DNA from: Areca catechu
Lineage: Eukaryota > Streptophyta > Magnoliopsida > Arecales > Arecaceae
Direction: 5' to 3'
Length of the DNA stretch: 64,000 bases
NCBI GenBank assembly: GCA_021397845.1
Contig: CM038046.1
Span: 59,972,021 to 60,036,020 of the forward strand
Positions within the stretch are counted from its first letter, which is position 1. Every line of letters starts with the position of its first letter. Below the pieces are notes generated by a model. That model was not told the DNA's origin, did not search any database, and saw only the letters and a list, made by a program, of their open reading frames with translations. A program made the position numbers and the translations under genes. Below, piece after piece: positions 30,001 through 45,000 of this stretch.

Positions 30001-33000
30001 TCAAATTAAGGGCATCAATTTGACATAGGGTCAGGATTTCATCACCTGTCCCTAGCCCAAAAATCACCAACCAGCATATCGATCCCATCCCATTAATTAA
30101 AATTGAGTAGAACGTTAATTGCCCTAGTGGGTTAGGGACACCAACAAATTGGGTTCAGGTTAGGGTCAAGTTAACTGTGTCAGCTAATTGGTGTGTGCTT
30201 ACTGGCTTGGTGTCTAGGATTGGTGCATCAGGGCTTGTGATTTGGTCCGCCTACCTGGCCAATCTCAGATTGGTGTCTAAGGTTGGCAATCAGGGACCTA
30301 CACTCCCCTCCACCTACCTGGCTAAGTCCCATAAGTACTACTAGCTAGTTGGTTCACTTAATTAGACTTCTAATTTGTGCTCTAGGTCTAGGAAACCTTA
30401 GCTCGAACTTGAGTCCACTTGCATGCATGGAAACTAGATCAGGAGCCTCATATTCACCAGTCCAGACCCAGTCCAGTGTAGCCATGGACCCGAATCTTGA
30501 AACCACGCTGAGAGGCCTAAATGATCTAATGGCCCAATTGAACCAAATGCTGGCTAAACAATTTTCCTTAGACCAACCAACTCCTACTATCCCATTAGCT
30601 CATATGAATGATAGGAGTAAGAACCCTGAAGTACAAGTTGAGTTCATGAATACTCAAGACTTAGGGTATCCTCAAACTGAAGGGCTAGGGAAGGAAGAAG
30701 GCAAGTCTGAACCTAGTAAATATGTGTATGAGACTAACATAAGTTTAATAGATGAATATGAAGGGGAAGACTATGAAGAGAACAACTTTAATACCTTACC
30801 TGAGGAAACCTTTGGTAAAGAAAAGATTATTGAGCCTAGTCCTGAAACATCAGAACAACCAAAATTTAGTGAGGACTTGGTTCCCATAAGACAATGCCCT
30901 CAGGAAGAACCCAATACTTTAGCTTCGACACAAGAACTCCTTCAGGTACCTGAGAAGAACCCAATCATTATTCTAGAAGACTTTCCTGATGACCTTCATC
31001 TACCTAGAAGCATCCCGCCTGTAGATCAATATTCAAATCTTAAGATCATCATGAGTAACCAAGGTCTGTTTCAAGATTCTCCTAAATTATCCCAAGACTC
31101 GGATTCCTATTTCCTGCCTTTCCTTAAGTCTTATCCTAATTTTAGAGCCATTAAGTTTCATTTTGATGAGATTACTAGGTTGCATGAGCCTTTAAAGCCT
31201 ATTCCTTTTGCTAACTACTTTTGGAAATCCTTATGGCATTTGCTAGGAACCCATGGTAAATTCTCATGTACATACCAGACCAGGGTTAAACCTAGAGAGT
31301 CATTAATCTGTTAGGTTTAGGCCCTAGAGAGTCCAATAAAATTCCTCTTAATAAAGATGCCTAGTTCAGTCTGCATTTCGTAAGTGCTTGTGTAAGTTTC
31401 TGAGTCTGCTGAGTCTTTTGCACAGCATGTCACAAATCTGCATAAAGAAATCAGTAATAAGATCAACCTGAGCAATGAAACTTATAAACACTTAGCTGAC
31501 TCACATAAGAGGGCTAAAGAATTATGTGAAGGGGATTATGCGATGATTAGGCTCAATCCTGAATGGTTTCCCCCTGGAACCATAAAGAAGCTGAATGCCC
31601 GCGGAGCGGGACCTTTTAAGATCTTAAAGAAAATAGGGATGGAGGATAACGAGGATGGACTACCACGAACCCTGAAACCCACTCTCACAGAGAGACTTCA
31701 CACCTCTAGGGCATTATACCTACCACCCACCTCACTACATGCAGTCTAGGGTATCTCACCTACCACCCATCTCACTACACGCGGAGCCCAGGGTATTTCA
31801 CCTGCCACCCAGGTCACTCCTGGAGCCATGAGGGGGATTTCAAAGAACGTGGAGGAAAACGAAATGGGGGGATAACTAGGGCATCACGCCCCTACGAAGT
31901 CCCGAAGGACAAAGATAACATCAACACCCGCAGGTGAAGACATAATGGGCCATAGCCCTGAACAACAACTGCCAAACCAACTGACAAACCAAATCCCAAA
32001 AATTCAATTTTCTTCTCCCTTTTTACAATAGGAATGAGGGGTTATTTATAAGCTCCATAACACTCATTTGAATTTGAATACAGGATATGGATAACTCAAA
32101 TTTAAATACAAGATAGGATAAGATAAGCCTATCCATATCTCAATCATAACCAACAAAATCCTAATTTAAATTTCAAATAAAAGATAGGATAAGATAAGCC
32201 TATCCATATCTCAATCATAACCAACAAAATCCTAATTTAAATTTCAAATAAAAGATAGGATAAGATAAGCCTATCCATATCTCAATCATAACCAACAAAA
32301 TCCTAATTTAAATTTCAAATAAAAGATAAATCCTAAATTTATTTTTCAAATTTATTTGCTGCTCCAAAATTTGTGCTGCTCCGAGATTCGTGCAGGATGA
32401 TGTCCCCATCAGAAGAAGCCTAAACTTGTGGAGCAAGACTAGGAGGTGTCCAAAAGAGCCAAACCATGAAGGGAAAATCCTTGATTCATGGAGAGATACT
32501 AGGAGACACCCCCATAACCTGCCATTTGGAGCTGATTTTCAAGTTTTCTTGGAGTTTTTGGGCTGCCCACTCATGGAAGGAGTCTTGGGAAGAGAATTTG
32601 ATGCCTAAAGTGTGGGTTAGTCCTATTAGTCCCACATGGGAAGTGTATGAAATTTTATTTCTTTGTTATGTCTATATATTCAACTCTATGTAACTCTTGA
32701 AAAAATCAGATGAATGAAACCAAATTTTTTTTTGTGAGCAAACTTTGTGTTTTCTCTCTTCCGCACTTGCATCCAGGTGTTGAGCTCCGTGAGGGAGTAA
32801 ATCCGGGTTCCCCATGAACCTTGAGGAGGTGTGAGATCTCCAAAACCCAAATCCTAGGTTAGCCACTTCTACTCCAAAACCCTAGCCGCCCACCATCACC
32901 CTTCTCTTTCCACCAAGCCCTAGCATATCCCACCTCTCACGGCCATTCTCTCCAAGTCCAGGCTGACCACCAGCATCCAGCTATAGTCCGGATAATTTAG

Positions 33001-36000
33001 ATCCAAAGCTCTTTCCAGAGGGAGTCGAATCAGCCTTCAAGAGAATCCGGATCTCAGCGACATCAGCCTTCAAGTTCTTCGAACTGGTAAATCCTTCCCT
33101 GAGTCTCTGAATCCATCACTTATTTTTCTTATTCCCAGATCTTGAGTTCAGGAGAAGCCGACCCAGCCACGAGACCAGTATTGGAGGATCCATTGCGAAG
33201 ATTGCCGACTCCGAGGATCCAACAATCTGCTCGAGAGAGTTCTTCCACCCAAATTCTGTGAAGATCACTGTCTGGTTGGTAAATCGTCTCTTCTCTTTAT
33301 TTCTGTCATGTTGAAAGTTCAGTGCGAAACCCTAGGTCTTGGAGTTTCTCAACCCCCAGCGATCCGTTACTTCTGAACTACTCTGATAACTTAGCTTCTT
33401 CTAAATTGTGCTTTCTATCCTTACCTAGTTTCCATCAACTTAGTTTAACTTTACTTTGAGTCGAAGCCAATTTCTGAAATAAATAAAAAAAAAAGAATTA
33501 ATCTTAATTTACTTTCGCATCACATCATCTCCTCATTTGTTCTGCATCATCTAGGGCATCCCACTTTCGAAAGTCCGACTCCGGTCGACAAAGGCTCTAG
33601 GGTAGCCCACTTCTGAAAGTTCGACTCCGGTCGGCAAAGGCTCTAGGGCAGCCCACTTCTGAAAGTCCGACTTCGGTCGGCAATGGCTCTAGGGCAGCCC
33701 ACTTTCGAAAGTTTGACTCCGGTCGGCAAAGGCTATAGGGCAGCCCTCTTCTGAAAGTCCGACTCCGATCAGCAAAAGCTCTAGGGTAGCTCACTTTCGA
33801 AAGTCCGACACCAATCGGCAATGGCTCAAGGGCAGCCCACTTACGAAAGTCCGACTCTGGTCGGCAAAGGCTATAGGGCATCCCACTTCCGAAAGCCCGA
33901 CTATGATCGGTAAAGGCTCTATCGCAGGCCAATCCGGAAAGCCAACGGACCAATACTTAGGATAAATTTCCTAAGCTTGTTGCTCCGGCCCGAGTCGAAA
34001 TCCGACTGCTGCCTCAACTACTCCTGGGTCCGAAAAGCCAACGGACCAACACCTAGGATAAATTTCCTAAGCTCATTGCTCCGACCTAAGCTGAAATCCG
34101 ACCGCTGCCTTAACTGCTCCTGGGTCCGGAATGCCGATGGACCAACACTTAGGAAAAATTTCCTAAGCTTGTTACATTGGCCTGAGCCAAAACTCGATAG
34201 CTACCTCAACTGCTTCTGATTCTGGAAAGCTGATCGACCAACACATAAGATAAATTTTCTAAGCTTGTTGCTCCAGCTTGAGCTGAAATCCGACCACTAC
34301 CCTGATCTATTCTCGATCCGGAAGGCTGACAGGTCAGTACTTAGATTGAAAATGGTAGGGGATGCAAAGTGAAGATGAAACTATGCATCTCTAAAAGAGA
34401 TTAGCAAAGATTAATCGGCAAGTTCTATCGACATATGAAGAGTTCAGCATAATTTATCAAAGATAAGTTAATGAAGCAAACTTGAATGATCATGCATAAC
34501 CCTAATTACCGAGACATCGAAATAATAAAGAAATAGGACAGAATTAAAACCACCAGTCATGCTAGTTAGATTAATGTCTCAGACCTAATTGATACTGACT
34601 TACCTGGCATTGATTTTCCAATAAGAATAAGATCACTCTTGAGGGGATCTTCTAGATGACTAGGCCATGCTACAGGTTGGAGACTCTTCTTGTTTTCTAG
34701 ATTGGTGGCAAGAGATCCTTCCTCTTGAAGTCAAAATTCCAGAGAACCCTACAACAAAGAAATCCCTAAGATGAAAGAACTTAACAAAACATGAAATGGA
34801 GAAAGGGAAGAGAGGTGGATGAAGCATTGATGGGGATCCTTCTTGGCGCCATGGTGGAGTGCTTGAGATGGAACAGGTTGGTCTCCTTGTGTTGATCCTC
34901 TTGATTCACCATTGCATGTTGAAGGCTCACTTGAGATTTGAGAGGAAGAAAGGAGTCCTTGGGCGTTGGAGATGGAAGAAGGGAGGAACTAGAGTGGGCG
35001 TGGAAGAGGAGAAAGACTAAACCACATAGACACAAAGACAATCACATAAAAAGAATAATCCAAGCCAAAAATTTCATTCATCCATTACCCTTACAATGGC
35101 GCATCCCAAAGTCTTTAATAGGAGCCTTACAAATCTTTAAAATTTGAAAATCCCTAAAATGTTGAGGATTACAAGGAGAGTTAGAGGATTTGTAGGCCTT
35201 GATGCTTGATTTGTAGAAGAGGGTGGCCAACCATCATTTTGAATTCAAACTTTCTTCTTGGGTGCCCTCTTGGAGTTCCTTCAACCTATGACAAGTGTCA
35301 CCAAAGTGGGGACCACTTGATGAGGTGGCTTCTAGCTGAGATGGCGCTGAGGTTGCATGTGGTAGCTGATATGGCGCTGAGGTGGCAAGTGGCATGTGGC
35401 ACCACTTGGCTTTGGACTTGTCTTGATGCTTCAAAATCTGACTTTCAACTGGACTAAGGCTTCAAATTGGACCCGACCCAACATGGACTCGAAATTAATT
35501 GGACTAAGACTTTGACTTCAACTGGACCAGACCCCATATGGACTCGAAATTAATTACAAGATTATTTGGACTCAAAATTGAAAGAGAAATTACAGGACTA
35601 ATTACAGGACTAATCCAACCATAAGGACTCAGACTTGAATTGAATAGGTTGGAGTCTTTTCCTGATTCTGGTTCCCACACCAATTCTCCCGGGGTGGGAG
35701 GAACTCGACCCTATCGAGTGAGGGTTGGCTTGATAAGCTTCTAATGCATCCGGGTCGATTTGTTGTAGGTCCTCTCGGGAAATCCAGGAGTCTTCAGATT
35801 CAGGACATCCTTGCCATCTAACCAGATAACGTTGGTAGCCTTTATTTCTAGTAGTAATGATCTGGTCATCCAAGATCCTTTCAATTCTCTCCTTTCTCTC
35901 AGGAACACTTGGTGGTGGACACTCATTTGGTGTTTCACTCTCAAAAGAAACATTAGGACCAAAAAACTCACTAGGTATCAATACAGGTTCTTTGTATTTT

Positions 36001-39000
36001 TTAAGTCTGAAACATTAAAGGTTGAACTAATGCCATAACCTGGTGGTAATTCCAATACATAAGCATTGGGTCCAATTTTCTTTATTATTTTGAAGGGTCC
36101 GGCTCCCCGGGCATGGAGTTTCTTCATAGTTCCTTGCAGAAACCTTTCAGGTTTAAATTTGATCATAACGGAGTCCCCTTCATTAAATTCTTTTAACCGT
36201 TTATGTGAATTAGTCATATGCTAATAGAGTTCATTGCTCGATTGGATCTTTTGGCTAATCTACTTATGCAATTCCCTAATATGCTGTGCATATGACTCAG
36301 CAGACTCAGACACTCGTGCATGTGTGGGTAATGGGGCTAGGTCTAAAGGTTTCTTAGGTCTGTATCCATGGACCACTTCGAACGGACTTTTCCCAATAGA
36401 CCTATTAACTGAGCTGTTGTAGGCAAATTCAGCACGAGGAAGTAATAGGTCCAAGTTTCCCAGGTTGTCACCAACCAAACATCTCAACAGATTTCCTAAG
36501 CTTCAGTTTACTACCTCTGCCTGTCCATTGGTTTGAGGATGATAGGCAGTAGAGAATTTCAGCTTGGTACCTAACATGTGCCAGAGGGTTTTCCAGAAAT
36601 AGCTAGTAAATTTGACATCTCTATCGGACACAATGGTTTTGGGTAAATCATGAAGCCTAACGACCTGATCGAGAAAAAGCTTGGCCACCTTCGAAGCATC
36701 TAAAGTTTGAGAACAAGGAATGAAGTGAGCCATCTTGGAGAAACGATCGACAACCACAAAGATAGAATCATGCTTCCTAGACGTCTTAGGGAGGCCTACT
36801 ACAAAATCCATGCTGATATCCTGCCATGGACAATCAAGGACAGGTAAGGGTGTGTACAGACCGTTGTTCTATCTTTGCTATTTTACAACAGCACAGATAC
36901 GGCACTGAGATACAATCTGGGCCATATTTCTTTTGAGACCAGGCCAAAAGAATTGGTCTTCTATTGCTAAGATGGTCATATTCCTACCAAAATGTCCTGA
37001 CAAGCCTCCAGCATGAACTTCCCAGATCAGAAATTCCCTAACAGAGGTCTTGGGAATACACAACTGATTTCCCTTGAAAAGGTATCCATCTAAAAGGGTA
37101 TAATCACTATGCTTACTAGATGGTCCTTGTTGAAGGGATCGATAGATGTTACCAAAATCAGGACATGTAGGATACTCCTCTTTCAATCTATCAAACCCTA
37201 CTACCTCATTTCTCATAGAAATCAACAACATGGAACGATGACTCAATGCATCGGTTAGCCTATTTTCAGTACCGGCATGATGTTTTAGTATGAACGTATA
37301 AGCTTGTATGAACTCTACCCATTTCCCGTGCCTAGGGTTCAATTTCTTCTGAGAACTAAGGAACCTAAGAGCTTCGTGGTCAGAAAATAGGACAAACTCT
37401 TGCGGTAGAAGATAATGCCTCCAATAACGTAATGCCTGAACTACCGCATACAGCTCGCTATCATAGGTGGAATACCTTAGTCTCGCTTCATTTAACTTTT
37501 CACTGAAATATTCTACTGGGTGATTCTCTTGACTCAAGACACCTCCAGTTCCTACCCCAGAAGCATCACAAGCAACCTCAAACACTTTGGTAAAATCGAG
37601 TAACCTCAAGATGGGTGCGTGTGTCATTTTTTCCTTAATTGTTAGGAAGGCTTTGTCTGCTGCTTTAGTCCACTCAAAAGTTCCCTTCCTAATACAATCA
37701 GTGATTGGAGCCACTATCGTACTGAACCCTCTAATAAATCTCCTATAGAAGGTGGCTAAACCGTGGAAACTACGGATATCATGGATGCTTTTAGGTACAG
37801 GCCACTCTACTATGGACTTAATTTTTGCAGGGTCAGCGGACACTCCTTCAGATATGACTACGAATCCTAGAAAGATAACTCTATGTGTTAAGAAATCACA
37901 CTTCTTGATATTGGCATAGAGGCAATCCTTTCTAAGGACTTGGCAAACTTGCCTTAGGTGGGTTAAATGGTCTGCCTTAGTCTTGCTATATATAAGAATG
38001 TCATCAAAGTAGACCACCGCAAATTTCCCGATGAAGGTTTTCAACACCTGATTCATAATTCTCATAAAGGTGCTGAGTGCATTGGACAGACCGAATGGCA
38101 TGACTAACTACTCATATAATCCATCTTTAGTCTTAAAAGAGGTCTTCCATTCATCTCTAGGCCTAACCCTAACCTGGTGATAGCCACTCTTTAAGTCTAT
38201 CTTGGAGAAAATCGTTGATCCGGCTATCATGTCTAACATATCGTCCAGTCTTGGAATTGAAAACCTATATTTAACAGTAATCTTGTTGATGGCACGGCTG
38301 TCTACACACATCCTCCAGGTGATATCCTTCTTAGGGGTTAACAAGGCAGGGACTGCACATGGGCTTAAACTTTCTCTAACAAACCCCTTTCTAAAAAGTT
38401 CACTAACTTGCCTTTGTAACTCCTGATGTTCAATTGGATTCGTCCTATAATGAGGCAAATTAGGTAAAGTCGTGCCAGGGACTAAATCTATGGCATGCTG
38501 TATGTCCCTTAAAGGTGGAAGACTATCGGGTAGGTCCTCGGGAAACACGTCTTCAAATTCTTTCAATAATTGGACCACCTCTTGAGGGTGTTCTACAGGG
38601 GTGTGGTCCTTAGTTTCCTTAGCAGCTACCATCCAAATAGGTGCTCTCTCATTAATGTCTTTTTCTAATTCTCTTGCACCTATCAAATTTAATCCATTCA
38701 TTTTTTCTTTCAGGCTGCTAGCTCCTCTTTTGGTGTTGTCCTTAGGCTGGGTTGGATGAATGACAATTTTCTTGCCATTGAAATTGAAAGCACAGGAATT
38801 TGATCGACCAAAAATTGTCACATCATGATCAAACAGCCATGGCCTACCTAGGATGATGCTACTTACTCCCATAGGGAGCACATCACACCAGATTCGTTCC
38901 TGATAGGACTGAAGTTGGATTCGGACCTGACATCTCTACTTTATTGGGATAGAAGTGGAATCGATCCAGGATACCTTATATGGATTGGGATGTGGTTCAG

Positions 39001-42000
39001 TGGGTAATCCTAGACTCTTGGCTGCACTAGTGGAAATGGCATTGACACAGCTTCTACTATCGATCATGATCTTACAGACCTTTTCTCCTATTTTGACAAA
39101 TATGTGTAGGATGCTAGTCCTACGCCAGTCTTCCTGCTCCTTGGTCTGTGTCATGATACATCTCACAACTCCTAACACATCTGATGAATCTACATTTTCT
39201 TCATCTCCTTCATACTCATCAGCCAAGCAATCCCTTGCTTCATAAAACTCCTCTTCATCATTCTCCAGGGGTTCTGATTCACCTTCTTCAGCCTCCCCTA
39301 TATGTAAAGCTCTAGAGGGACATTGGCTCACGAAATGACCTGGTTTATGACACTTATAGTAGACTCGCTCCCTCTCACCTCGAACTTCAGGGCTCTTTCC
39401 TTTGTCTTCTCTAGGAATTGGGGGAATGGCAGGGTTGGGCCTAGGGGTTGGATTCGAGCTGGATCTTGGTCTATTGGTTGTACCAGGGACTGAACTAGGT
39501 CGACTAACAGGAGGATTAAACCTAATGGGCTCAGGTCGCCTAAATGTAGCTCTCCTTTGAAACCACTCATAGTCCATGGCAACTTGGTATGCCTGATCTA
39601 AATCATGGACTTCTATCAAAAACAGTTTCCCTTTTATATCTTCATTCAATCCTGATATAAACCTCGACAATGTGGCTGACTTAGACTCAACTATGTTGCA
39701 TCGCATTACAAACTCATCAAATTTAGCAACGTATTCAGAAACGGTCTTATTTCCTTGTGTCAATCGCTGCCACTGATCTAACAACCTTTGCTGATAAGAC
39801 ATAGGCAAATATTTCTCTCTAAGCTTTCTCTTCATGTCTCTCCAGGTCGCTATAGGTAAGTCTCCCCTCTGCCTAGCTATGCATTCGACATTTCCCCAAT
39901 ACAACCTAGCCTGACGGACTAGTCTGATTTTGGCAAACTTGAATCTTCTCTCTTCAGACATATCATACCAGTCAAAATATTGTTCCATGTCAGCCTCCCA
40001 GTCTATGTACACCTTAAGATCTAGGCTTCCCTCAAAGGTTGGTGCATCTAGACGGATATTCCTTAAGGCCCGATCATCCTGATCAAAAGTATCATGGCGA
40101 GGTCTTCTAGGATATGGCTCTGGAGTGTGATCAGCATAATCCTGATGTGGCCTTCTATGAATTGGATCAGGTGTATGTTCCTGTCGTTGGGCTCTAGGGC
40201 GAACTGAAGGTAATCTGGGTGAAGGTGGTTCAGTTGGGGTCAACCTAGATTCCTCTAGGTTTCCTATCCTTTCCTCGAATTGATCAAACCTAGAATCCAA
40301 ACGTTCAAGTCGCTCAATCATAGATCTCATAAGGGTTTCCATACTAGTGTCCATGGATGAACTTGGTTGGTCTTGTGAAGGGTGGTAAGGAGTTCCTGAT
40401 CTAGTTGTCATGCAAACAATTTGACTCAAACTCGGGCTAAGGATTTCTAGACCTAGAGTACGAATTAGAGATCTAATTAAAAGGACCAACTAGCTAGTAG
40501 TAACTTACGTGACTTAGCCAGGTAGGTGGGAAGGGGAGTGGAGGTCCCTGTTCTGCCAACATTAGACACCAATCTGTGATTGGCCAGGTAGGCGGACCAA
40601 CCCACAAGCCCTAATACACAAATCCTAGACACCAAGCTCGTAAGCACACACCAATTAGTGGACACAATCAACTTGACCCTAATTCGAACCTGACTCGTTG
40701 GTGTCCCTAACCCACTAGGGTGATTAAGTCTAATTAGTTTTAATTAAGGATTGGGATCGAGATGATGGGTTGTGGTTTTGGGCTAAGGACAAGTGATGAA
40801 CTCTTGCCCCCATGTCATATTGATGCCCTTAAGATGTTTTCAAATGAATGCAATTTTTTTTTTTTTTTTTGTGTTTATGAGTTGACTTAATTAATTGACT
40901 TGATTAGTTTTCAAACAATTTCAAATTCAAACATAAATTTTAAAATTTAAATTTCAAACTCCAAGTTTCAGATTCTATAATGTCAGAATTTTAAAATTTT
41001 AAATTTTTAAATTTGAACTTCAAATTCAAAAATTTTCTGAGATTGGTTCTTACTGGAATTTCAGTTCAGATTGAATCTCAGAGAGTATTTCGAATGCTAG
41101 AAATTCTAAAATCAAAATAAAATCTAAAAAATTTTTGAGAAATAATATGAATTATGAGGATCCTAACAAAACAAAAATCAGAAAATTTTGATCTATCTAT
41201 AAAGAGAAACAATAAAAACAACAAACCATGTACTGCAGACTATTTCAGCAGGACAAAAGATTGAAGTAGGAATTTTAGTATTTTCCGTGAATTTCTTCTG
41301 ATGCTGAAACATTGTTTGGTTATAACTAACCTTATATGGAATCAAATAAAAATTATGGCAATGCAAAATGTACTATTTTTCTATTTTTGAATTTTTTTTT
41401 TGATCACAGCCAACAGATTCAGATTCACAGAAAAAAATAAATTAAAGTAATTGCGATGCTTTACCAAACTCTAATCTAGAACTTCACGTCTGGCCCTGAG
41501 GCTCATTACTCCCATGGGTCATGATAGTGTACTGGAGTACACCCGCTCAGGAGGCGTGAGTTTTTGATCTAGTTTGGATTTAAGAGAAAACAATTCTACC
41601 CTAGTGCAACCATGCTCTGATACCAAGATTGGTAGGGGATGCAAAGTGAAGATGAAACAATGCAACTCTAAAAGAGATTAGCGAAGATTAATTGGCAAGT
41701 TCTATCGACATATGAAGAGTTCAGCATAATTTATCAAAGATAAGTTAATGAAGCAAATTTGAATGATCATGCATAACCCTAATTACTGAGACTTCGAAAT
41801 AATAAAAAAATAGGACATAATTAAAATCACCAGTCATGCTAGTCAGATTAATGTCTCAGACCTAATTGATACTGACTTACCTGGCATTGATTTTCCAATA
41901 AGAATAAGATCACTCCTGAGGGGATCTTCCAGATGACCAGGCCATGCTACAGGTTGGGACTCTTCTTGTTTTTTGGATTGGTGGCAAGAGATCCTTCCTC

Positions 42001-45000
42001 TTGAAGTCGGAATTCCAGAGAACCCTGCAACAAAGAAATCCCTAAGATGAAAGAACTTAACAAAACATGAAATGAAGAAAGGGAAGAGAGGTGGATGAAG
42101 CATTGATGGGGATCCTTCTTCGCGCCATGGTGGAGTGCTTGAGATGGAACAGGTTGGTCTCCTTGTGTTGATCCTCTTGATTCACCATTGCATATTGAAG
42201 GCTCACTTGAGATTGGGGAGGAAGAAAGGAGTCCTTGGGCATTGGAGATGGAAGAAGGGAGGAACAAGAGTGGGCGAGGAAGAGGAGAAAGACTAAACCA
42301 CATAGACACAAAGACAATCACATAGAAAGAATAATCCAAGCCAAAAATTTTATTCATCCATTACCCTTACAATGGGGCATCCCAAAGTCTTTAATAGGAG
42401 CCTTACAAATCTTTAAAATTTGAAAATCCCTAAAATGTGGAGGATTACAAGGAGAGTTAGAGGATTTGTAGGCCTTGATGCTTGATTTGTGGAAGAGGGT
42501 GGCCAACCATCATTTTGAATTCAAACTTTCTTCTTGGGTGCCCTCTTGGAGTTCCTTCAACCCATGACAAGTGGCACCAAAGTGGGGACCACTTGATGAG
42601 GTGGCTTCTAGCTGAGATGGCACTGAGGTGTAAAGTGGTAGCTGATGTGGCGCTGAGGTGGCAAGTGGCATGTGGCACCACTGGGCTTTGGACTTGTCTT
42701 GATGCTTCAAAATCTGACTTTCAACTGGACTAAGGCTTCAAATTGGACCCGACCCAGCATGGACTCAAAATTAATTAGACTAAGACTTTGACTTCAACTG
42801 GACCAGACCCCATATGGACTCGAAATTAATTACAAGATTATTTGGACTCAAAATTGAAAGAGAAATTACAGGACTAATCCAACCATAAGGACTCAGACTT
42901 GAATTGAATAGGTTGGAGTCTTTTCCAGATTTTGGTTCCCACACCAGAAAATCCTATGGGGATTTGGTGCGGCTGAAGTTACTGTTCGATGTTACCTTGA
43001 AGATCCAACCACTCACTTAGATATGCCGATTGGTCCATACTTAGCAAAATTTCAGAAAGGAAGACATTAGACAGTGTAAAAAGACAAGACATTAAGAAAG
43101 AAATCTTTCATTACTTCAAAAGGTTTGACCTTCGGAGGTTACAACAACTGTGGCCACTTCAGCCCCTTCAGCAACAGCAGCCACTCTGGCCCCCTCGGCC
43201 CTTTCGGCTGCCTTTGCCTTGACTCTAGCTGGGGCGTCTGCTCCAGCTACTTCCGCAACGACCTCCGTCGGGGCGTCGGCCGCTTGGGCAGTCCGGTCCA
43301 TCCCCAGCTACTTCCGTAACGACCTCCACCGGGGCGTCGGCCACTTGGGCAGTCTGGTCCATCCCACCCAAAGCTTCTGCTTCCGTCGGCTTCGGTAGCT
43401 GAAGGAATGCCAAATCGAGTTCTAGGAAGATGGCACTAACCTTTCCAGGCACTCGTCATACCCGTAGCTGAAGCCGACCATCCCGGCTTCGTTCATCTCC
43501 TTCGTTAAGTCCTCGGAGGCCATATACTCTGCAACGGCCTTCTCACTGACAGTCATTAATAGATCTTGGGCTGTCATCAGCAAGCCCTTATATCTCTCTG
43601 CCGATGCTTGATACCCCTTTGCACGGATATCGAGATTGGTCAAACGACCCTCCTCGATGGCCAGTTGACGGGCTAGGGTCTTAATCTTCTTCTTCTTGTT
43701 CTTCAACCTTGCCTCATAATCCGCCTTCTGGGAAAGCAAGTCTTCTACCTATTTCTTATGGGCCTCCAGTTCGGTCTGCAGGGGGGACACCTCTGCCACT
43801 GCAGCCCTCAAGCCAAGCACCTCTTCCATGGAAGCTATCAGCGCCTCCCAGGCTGTGTCACTCGCTAGCTCGGCCGCTTCGCCCTCTGGGTTAACTGCTC
43901 TTTTATATAGAGCAGCTCACCCAGCCCCTCATCAATCAGGAGGTTATCCTTGACGAGCTGCTGACAAACACTCATGGTTAGAAAATTACCGGTCATAAAT
44001 TCTAAGTGAAGGCAGGAAGAGTGAAACATACCTCCAGAAGATGGCGGAGAGAACTTCTGGCTGCCTCATTCACTGACTGCCATCGGTGTCGGGGGCAGCC
44101 CTCTGAAGCTGTTCCTTCACTTCCTCAGCAGCACGGCACAGTAGGCACTCCTCCTCTTCCCCTAGGGCACCGGTGGCCCTCTTGCCAACGGCCGACAGAC
44201 CCTCCCCCGTAGGGGTTCTCTGGGTCGTCAGGTGGATCGTTGCAATCGCCTCCAATGGTGAGGACGTAGGGGCTGTTCCTGCCCCTATCGACATCGAGTG
44301 CCTCTCTCTTGTTTGGGCACCCGGCTATCCGACTGAAGAAGATCTCTCAGAAGTGATCAGCCTTCGGCATTCGATCAGGGGCATGTCATCCCTAGTGCGG
44401 GCACCAGACTCAGAAGAAGACTTCAGGGCTCCATCTAGATCTCTGATTGACCTTGCCCGAAGAATTAGGGTTTTTTGGTTTTGTAATAAGGGTTGACTTG
44501 GTCAACTCAATTTTAGTCTTGAGTCTGTAATTTAAATTTTGTTGAGTCATGTTGACTCAGTACAAGTCCTAGTAGTGGCCTAGGTCTTCTCCATGTTGGT
44601 GCCACCTTTTTCAAGTCAAGGTCCAGGGTGCCACATTTTTATCCCAAGCTCAAGTAAGTGGGCGCCACACTCCCAGCCACACGCCAGAGTCTAGGAGGCG
44701 CCACATCTCCATCCCAGTGTCTTGGTCCCCACACCCAAGGGAGCAAGAATTTTTCTTGAAACCAAAATCAAGGAGGCACCCCATATATACCTTAAAAGGC
44801 CAAGCTAAAGGAGGAAAGAGGCATTTCTTGGGGAGCACTTCAAGGGGGCGCCCAATCCATGCCTAAAAAGACCAAAGCAAAGTTGGGAAGAGCCATGACT
44901 TGGGGAGAAAGAAAAGGAGGTGTCCAAAAGAGTTGAGCCATGAAAGGAAGAAGCCAAAACTTGGGGAGCAAAACTAGGAGGTGCCCAAATACTTCCAAAT